From DASSUW01 sp963789005 (lineage in GTDB: Bacteria > Actinomycetota > Thermoleophilia > Solirubrobacterales > Solirubrobacteraceae): a stretch of 64,000 bases of DNA. Location: positions 372,001 to 436,000 of the forward strand of contig CAWBIZ010000005.1 of the NCBI GenBank assembly GCA_963789005.1. Reading direction: 5' to 3'. The translations under genes were made by a program, and so were the position numbers. Positions 59,324-64,000 of the stretch are shown one piece after another (positions within the stretch are counted from its first letter, which is position 1; each line of letters opens with the position of its first letter). The notes beneath the pieces are model-generated. The model was not told the DNA's origin. It made no database searches and was given only the letters and a program-made list of their open reading frames with translations.

Positions 59324-61510
59324 ATGCCGCAGTCCACCGCCGTCGACAGCCTGCTGGAGGGCCTGAACGAGCCTCAGAGGGATGCGGTGACCCATGGCGA
59401 GGGGCCGCTCCTGATCCTCGCCGGCGCCGGGTCGGGCAAAACCCGCGTGCTCACCCACCGGATCGCCTATCTCCTGCGCACCGGCCAGGCCCGAGCGGAC
59501 GAGATCCTCGCGATCACGTTCACCAACAAGGCCGCCCAGGAGATGCGCGAGCGGGTCGAGCTGCTCGTCGGCCGCGCGACGCGCGCGATGTGGGTGATGA
59601 CGTTCCACTCCGCCTGCGCGCGGATGCTGCGGGCCGACGCCCACCGGCTCGGCTACACGCGCCAGTTCACGATCTACGACGCGGCCGACTCCCGGCGGCT
59701 GATCAAGCGCGTGCTCGACGAGCTCGACATCGATCCCAAGCGCTTCACGCCGCGCGCGATGCAGGCCCAGATCTCCGACGCCAAGAACAAGCTCCGGTCG
59801 GCCGAGGACTACCGCCAGCTGGTCGGCTCGTTCTTCGAGCAGACCGCCGCCGACGTCTACGAGCACTACCAGCGCGAGATCCACCGCATGAACGCGATGG
59901 ACTTCGACGACCTCCTCTTCCGCACGGTCGACCTGCTCCAGATGTTCCAGGAGGTCCGCGACCGCTACGCCGCCGCCTTCCGCTGGATCCTCGTCGACGA
60001 GTACCAGGACACCAACCACGCCCAATATCGGCTCCTCCAACTCCTGGCCTCCGAGCACCGCAACCTCGCGGTAGTTGGCGACGACTCGCAGTCGGTCTAT
60101 GGATTCCGCGGAGCCGACATCCAGAACATTTTGGGGTTCGAGGAAGACTTCCCGGACGCCCACGTGGTGAAGCTCGAGCAGAACTACCGCTCGACGCAGA
60201 TGATCCTTTCCGCGGCCAACGCGGTCATCTCGCACAACCGCAGCCAGAAGCACAAGAACCTGTGGACGGACGTGGGGGAGGGGGACAAGGTTCGCGTCCG
60301 GGAGCTGGCGGACGAGCACGCGGAGGCGCGGTTCGTGGCCGCCGAGGTGCAGCGGCTCGTGGACGAGGGGGTCTCGCGGAACGAGATCGCGGTCTTCTAC
60401 CGGACGAACGCGCAGTCGCGCGTGCTCGAGGACATGCTCGTGCGGGCGCAGATCGGCTACCAGGTGATCGGCGGCACGAAGTTCTACGACCGCGCCGAGA
60501 TCAAGGACGCGGTCGCGTACCTGACGTTCCTCGTCAACCCGCAGGACGCGCAGACCTTCACCCGGATCGCCAACTCGCCAAAGCGCGGCCTCGGCCAGAC
60601 GTCGCTCTCCCGCGTGCTCTCGCATGCAGACACGATGGGGATCTCCGTCTGGGAGGCCGCCGAGGCGCCGGACCGCGTCCCCGGGCTCGGCACCGCGGCG
60701 CAGAAGGCGCTGAGCCGCTTCATGTCGACGATGGAGCGGCTGAAGGAGCGCGTCGACGCCGGCGCGCCGGTCGGCGACGTGCTGGCGGAGACGCTGAGCG
60801 AGGCGGGCTACCGGGATGCCCTCGAGGCCGAGCGGACGATCGAGGCGCAGGGGCGGCTGGAGAACCTCGAGGAGCTCGTGCAGGTGGCCCGCGAGTACGA
60901 CGGCACGAACGAGAACGGCTCGGTGGAGGAGTTCCTGCAGCAGATCTCGCTGCTCGCCGACACCGACACGCTGCGCGACGACGAGGGCCTCGTGACGCTG
61001 ATGACGCTGCACAACGCCAAGGGGCTCGAGTTCCCGATCGTGTTCATCATCGGGCTGGAGGACGGGGTGTTCCCGCACTCGCGCGCGCTCGACGAGGGCG
61101 GGGTGGAGGAGGAGCGGCGGCTCGCCTACGTGGGCATCACGCGCGCCATGCGCGACCTCACGCTCACGTCGGCACGGCGCCGGAACGCGTTCGGCGCGCA
61201 GTCGTTCGGCGTCCGCTCCCGCTTCGTCGAGGAGATCCCGCGCGAGCTCACCGACCAGGCCGAAAGAGAGGCCGCCGGCCTGCCGACGGGCCGGATCGCC
61301 ACGTGGTCGGGCGCCGCGGCGGCCTCCGCGGAGTCGGGCGGCGACGGCGCGGGCCAGGTCTTCCGGATGGGCGACGACGTGGTGCACGCGGCGCTCGGCG
61401 AGGGCGTCGTGATCGGCAGCGAGCCGGGCGGCGTCGTCGTGGTGCGCTTCGCCGACGACGGCCGCGAGCGCAAGCTGATGGCCGACTACGCGCCCCTCAA
61501 GCGCCGCTGA
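59324..61510 (+). CDS. pcrA: PcrA/UvrD-family ATP-dependent DNA helicase
   Basis: 728 residues. All SF1A helicase motifs are visible: Q-motif LNEPQRDAV, Walker A AGAGSGKTRVLTHRIAYLL, AITFTNKAAQEM, VDEYQDTN (Walker B), VVGDDSQSVYGFRGAD, LEQNYRST, VTLMTLHNAKGLEFPIVFII and EERRLAYVGITRAM. The C-terminal ~60 residues form a Tudor-like domain (GDDVVHAALGEGVVIGSEPG) as in PcrA, which binds RNA polymerase. It acts in nucleotide excision repair and replication restart. Confidence 0.95.
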   Translation: MPQSTAVDSLLEGLNEPQRDAVTHGEGPLLILAGAGSGKTRVLTHRIAYLLRTGQARADEILAITFTNKAAQEMRERVELLVGRATRAMWVMTFHSACARMLRADAHRLGYTRQFTIYDAADSRRLIKRVLDELDIDPKRFTPRAMQAQISDAKNKLRSAEDYRQLVGSFFEQTAADVYEHYQREIHRMNAMDFDDLLFRTVDLLQMFQEVRDRYAAAFRWILVDEYQDTNHAQYRLLQLLASEHRNLAVVGDDSQSVYGFRGADIQNILGFEEDFPDAHVVKLEQNYRSTQMILSAANAVISHNRSQKHKNLWTDVGEGDKVRVRELADEHAEARFVAAEVQRLVDEGVSRNEIAVFYRTNAQSRVLEDMLVRAQIGYQVIGGTKFYDRAEIKDAVAYLTFLVNPQDAQTFTRIANSPKRGLGQTSLSRVLSHADTMGISVWEAAEAPDRVPGLGTAAQKALSRFMSTMERLKERVDAGAPVGDVLAETLSEAGYRDALEAERTIEAQGRLENLEELVQVAREYDGTNENGSVEEFLQQISLLADTDTLRDDEGLVTLMTLHNAKGLEFPIVFIIGLEDGVFPHSRALDEGGVEEERRLAYVGITRAMRDLTLTSARRRNAFGAQSFGVRSRFVEEIPRELTDQAEREAAGLPTGRIATWSGAAAASAESGGDGAGQVFRMGDDVVHAALGEGVVIGSEPGGVVVVRFADDGRERKLMADYAPLKRR

Positions 61511-61553
61511 TCGCGGCCGCGTGGCCCACCGCGGTGCGCCGGCGGAGGCCCCG

Positions 61554-61559
61554 TAGCAT
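61554..61559 (+). promoter_or_regulatory. -10 box for the MFS gene (TAGCAT)
   Basis: TAGCAT ends 9 nt before the ATG at 61569 (6 nt before a GTG at 61566), with no Shine-Dalgarno sequence. Confidence 0.45.
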
Positions 61560-61568
61560 CGGACCGTG

Positions 61569-62708
61569 ATGCGCGGTCTGCTCGCCTTCGTCTGCCTCGT
61601 CGTCTTCGTCGACACGGTCTTCTACGCCGCGATCACGCCGATCCTGCCCGAGCTGAGCGACGAGTACGACCTCTCGAAGACGGCGGCGGGCGTGCTGGCC
61701 GCGGCGTATCCGGCGGGCACGTTCCTCGGCGCGCTGCCGGGCGGCTGGCTGGCCGCGCGGGTCGGGACGCGGCCGACCGTGCTGCTCGGACTCGGGCTGC
61801 TGGTGGCCTCGAGCGTCGTCTTCGCGTTCGCCGACAGCATCGTGGTGCTCGACGTGGCCCGCTTCGTGCAGGGCATCGGCGGCGCGGCGTCGTGGGCCGG
61901 AGCGCTGGGCTGGCTGATCGGCGCCGCCCCCCGCGAGCGGCGCGGCGAGCTGATCGGCACCGCCCTCGCCGCCGCGATCATCGGGGCGCTCTTCGGCCCG
62001 GTGCTGGGCGCCGCCGCCGGAGCGCTCGGCCAGGCGCCGGTGTTCGCGACGGTCGCCGCCATGGGCGCGGCGATGATGGTGTGGGCGCTGCGCCTGCGTG
62101 CGGCCCAGCCGGAGGGCGACTCGCGCGTGAGCACGCTGCTCGCCTCGCTCGGCGACCGCCGCGTGCTCGCGGGCATGTGGCTGACCACGCTCCCGGGCGT
62201 GCTGTTCGGCACGCTGGCGGTGCTCGGCCCGCTGCGGATGGACGAGCTCGGCGCGGGAGCGACCGGGATCGCGGCGGCGTGGCTGATCGCCGCGGCGCTC
62301 GAAGCGATCGTCAACCCGCTCGTCGGCCGCCTCTCCGACCGCCGCGGGCGGCTGATCCCGAGCATCGCCGGGGTGACGGGCGGCGGGCTCGTGATGCTGG
62401 CGCTGCCATGGCCGAGCTCCGCCTGGGTGCTCGGCGGCCTGGTGATCCTCGCCGCGCCGGCGATCGGGACGCTCTGGACGCCCGCGATGGCGATGCTGAG
62501 CGACGGCGCGGAGGCGTTCGGCGTCGACCAGGGCTTCGCGTTCGCGCTCGTCAATCTGGCATGGGCGACCGGCCAGACGGCCGGCGCGGCGGGGAGCGCG
62601 CGCCTCGCCGACGCGGCGGGCGACCGTGTGCCCTACCTGGTGCTCGCCGGCGTCTGCCTGCTCACCCTGGCGCTGCTCGTCCGCCGCCGCGAGCGCGTCG
62701 TCGTCTAG
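61569..62708 (+). CDS. MFS transporter (12 TM)
   Basis: 379 residues from the ATG at 61569. The first helix is LLAFVCLVVFVDTVFYAAIT followed by PILPELSDEYDLSKTAAGVL, typical of DHA1-type drug/proton antiporters. The signature between helices 2 and 3 is GGWLAARVGTRPTVLLGLGL, and GRLSDRRGRLIP marks the second half. About 12 hydrophobic segments are seen. It is likely an exporter of small molecules; the substrate is unknown. It is followed by folD after 14 bp. Confidence 0.9.
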   Translation: MRGLLAFVCLVVFVDTVFYAAITPILPELSDEYDLSKTAAGVLAAAYPAGTFLGALPGGWLAARVGTRPTVLLGLGLLVASSVVFAFADSIVVLDVARFVQGIGGAASWAGALGWLIGAAPRERRGELIGTALAAAIIGALFGPVLGAAAGALGQAPVFATVAAMGAAMMVWALRLRAAQPEGDSRVSTLLASLGDRRVLAGMWLTTLPGVLFGTLAVLGPLRMDELGAGATGIAAAWLIAAALEAIVNPLVGRLSDRRGRLIPSIAGVTGGGLVMLALPWPSSAWVLGGLVILAAPAIGTLWTPAMAMLSDGAEAFGVDQGFAFALVNLAWATGQTAGAAGSARLADAAGDRVPYLVLAGVCLLTLALLVRRRERVVV

Positions 62709-62711
62709 CCT
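62706..62711 (+). promoter_or_regulatory. -10 box for folD (TAGCCT)
   Basis: TAGCCT overlaps the MFS stop (TAG at 62706-62708) and ends 11 nt before the folD ATG at 62723, with no Shine-Dalgarno sequence. Confidence 0.45.
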
Positions 62712-62722
62712 GCCCGCCCGCA

Positions 62723-63574
62723 ATGGCGGCCGAGATCATCGACGGGAAGGCGATCGCGCAGCTGGTGCGCTCCGAGGTGGCGGCCGAGGTCGACGAGTGG
62801 CTGCAGGACGGCAACCCGCGGCCCGGCCTGGCCACGGTCCTGGTGGGCGACGACCCCGCGTCGGCCGTCTACGTCGGCGGCAAGCAGCGCGCGTCGGCTG
62901 AGGTCGGGATCGCGGGCTTCGACCATCGCCTCGCGGCGGACACGCCGCACGATGAGGTCGAGCGCCTGCTGCGCGAGCTCAACGAGGATCCGGCGGTCTC
63001 CGGCATCCTGCTCCAGCTCCCCACGCCGCCGCAGGTCGACGGCCCGGCGCTGACCGAGCTGATCGACCCGCGCAAGGACGTCGACGGGCTGACGCCGATC
63101 TCCGCCGGCCTGCTCGCCAAGGGCCGCCCCGGGCTGCGCCCGTGCACGCCGCAGGGCGTGATGGAGCTGCTGCGCCGCCACGACGTCGAGCTCACGGGCG
63201 CCGAGGCGGTTGTCGTCGGCCGCAGCGACCTCGTCGGCAAGCCGCTCGCTGCGCTGCTGCTGGCGGCCAACGCCACCGTGACCACCTGCCACTCGCGCAC
63301 GCGCGACCTCGGAGAGGTCTGCCGGCGCGCGGACGTGCTCGTCGCGGCGGTCGGGCAGCCAGGGCTCGTCAAGGGCGACTGGGTGAAGGGAGGCGCGGTG
63401 GTGATCGACGTCGGCACCAACCGCACCGACGCCGGGCTGACCGGCGACGTCGAGTTCGAGGCCGCGGCGGAGCGGGCGCGGCTGATCACCCCGGTGCCCG
63501 GCGGAGTGGGACCGATGACGATCGCGATGCTGCTGCGCAACACCGTGCTGGCGGCGCAAGCGCAGGCGGCATGA
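62723..63574 (+). CDS. folD: Methylenetetrahydrofolate dehydrogenase/cyclohydrolase
   Basis: 283 residues. The N-terminal domain shows LATVLVGDDPASAVYVGGKQ with catalytic Lys54, GILLQLPTPPQVD and DPRKDVDGLTPISAGLLAKG. The NADP domain has PCTPQGVMELLRRHDVELTG, VVVGRSDLVGKPLAALLLAA and PVPGGVGPMTIAMLLRNTV. It interconverts methylene-, methenyl- and 10-formyl-tetrahydrofolate. The stop overlaps the next ATG by 4 nt. Confidence 0.96.
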   Translation: MAAEIIDGKAIAQLVRSEVAAEVDEWLQDGNPRPGLATVLVGDDPASAVYVGGKQRASAEVGIAGFDHRLAADTPHDEVERLLRELNEDPAVSGILLQLPTPPQVDGPALTELIDPRKDVDGLTPISAGLLAKGRPGLRPCTPQGVMELLRRHDVELTGAEAVVVGRSDLVGKPLAALLLAANATVTTCHSRTRDLGEVCRRADVLVAAVGQPGLVKGDWVKGGAVVIDVGTNRTDAGLTGDVEFEAAAERARLITPVPGGVGPMTIAMLLRNTVLAAQAQAA

Positions 63575-64000
63575 AGCTGATCCGCCTCCGCGCCGGGGAG
63601 TGGCTGGCCGCGGCCGGCGGTGTGGCGCTGCTGGTCTCGCTCGCACTGCCGTGGTATCAGCCGCTGTTGCCGATCGCTCCCTACGACTCGCTCACCGGCT
63701 TTCAGGCGCTGACCGTGATCGACGTCCTGCTCGTGCTCGCTGCGCTGCTCGGCATCGCCCTGGCCGTCGTACAGGCGACCCAGGACTCGCCGGCCCTCCC
63801 CGTCGCCGCCCAGGTCCTGACCGTCGTCGCGGGGCTGATCGCGCTGCTGCTCGTCGCGTTCCGGCTCATCGACGCCCCGCGATCCGACGAGCTAGAGCCG
63901 CTCTATGGCGCCTGGCTCGCGCTGGCGGCCACCATCGCGCTTACCGCGGGCGGCTGGCTCGCGCTCGCCACCGAGCGCGTCCCCGGCCTGCCGCCCGGCC
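63571..64000 (+). CDS. Multi-pass membrane protein, 3' end outside window
   Basis: 143 residues are visible from the ATG at 63571, which overlaps the folD stop. It begins MKLIRLRAGEWLAAAGGVAL, with four hydrophobic segments in the visible part (near residues 10-28, 45-65, 75-95 and 108-128) and short charged loops. There is a PWYQPLLPIAP loop after the first helix. No known motif is seen. The overlap suggests co-expression with folD, but a functional link is not evident. Confidence 0.75.
   Translation, partial: MKLIRLRAGEWLAAAGGVALLVSLALPWYQPLLPIAPYDSLTGFQALTVIDVLLVLAALLGIALAVVQATQDSPALPVAAQVLTVVAGLIALLLVAFRLIDAPRSDELEPLYGAWLALAATIALTAGGWLALATERVPGLPPG

Overview
The window is very GC-rich, densely packed chromosomal DNA with short intergenic gaps, many 1-8 nt start/stop overlaps and many GTG starts. 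Gene content points to a high-GC actinobacterium, most likely of the Thermoleophilia/Solirubrobacterales type. This includes a WD40-type propeller linked to an ECF sigma factor, a DUF222-HNH gene, DUF1707, Rrf2 and FCD-GntR regulators and widespread TAnnnT boxes just upstream of start codons. The placement is an inference from gene content; no rRNA or tRNA gene was seen.

Layout. 1-264 is the 3' end of infC. The genes that normally follow it, rpmI-rplT, appear only at 13680. The 13.4 kb between holds an RDD remnant, a lipoprotein, an epoxide hydrolase plus APC permease pair, a decayed AAA ATPase, a secreted two-repeat protein, a seven-gene ebo-type operon on the minus strand (eboD - 100-aa unknown - eboB - eboE - eboC - eboF - fni) and a Tat-exported PhoX-like protein. 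From 13680 to 22773 run rpmI-rplT, a terminator, then a tightly overlapping run: SpoU methyltransferase - pheS - pheT - argC - argJ - argB - argD. pheT carries an in-frame 45-bp palindromic element. After a Gly/Pro-rich exported protein with a sigma-region-4-like segment comes argG, which is split by a one-base frameshift. 26-30 kb holds a large coiled-coil protein with tandem SCP2-like domains and a GntR regulator. 30-37 kb holds dnaE, nfo, gltX and an HDOD-LuxR regulator.

37-50 kb is a mix: VanZ and Rrf2 genes, a PASTA lipoprotein facing an NTF2-like/Ser-Thr kinase pair, cysK, a BtrH-like protein, a DUF222-HNH protein with an unusual 33-bp repeat, a sulfur-carrier/E1/serine acetyltransferase run, a TPM-like membrane protein, and a sigma-region-2/beta-propeller fusion. 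50-57 kb is a complete glycolate module (permease, glcD, glcE, glcF, malate synthase). 57-64 kb holds a queuosine-salvage operon, a PcrA/UvrD helicase, an MFS transporter, folD and a membrane protein cut by the window end.

How it fits together. The most interesting system is the ebo-type operon: a sugar-phosphate-cyclase-like enzyme, two TIM-barrel enzymes, a UbiA prenyltransferase, an alkaline-phosphatase-superfamily enzyme and, translationally coupled at its 3' end, a type-2 isopentenyl-diphosphate isomerase. This suggests synthesis of a prenylated or lipid-linked small molecule (inference). At least fifteen genes have a TAnnnT box 6-12 nt from the start codon and usually no Shine-Dalgarno sequence, suggesting extensive leaderless transcription.
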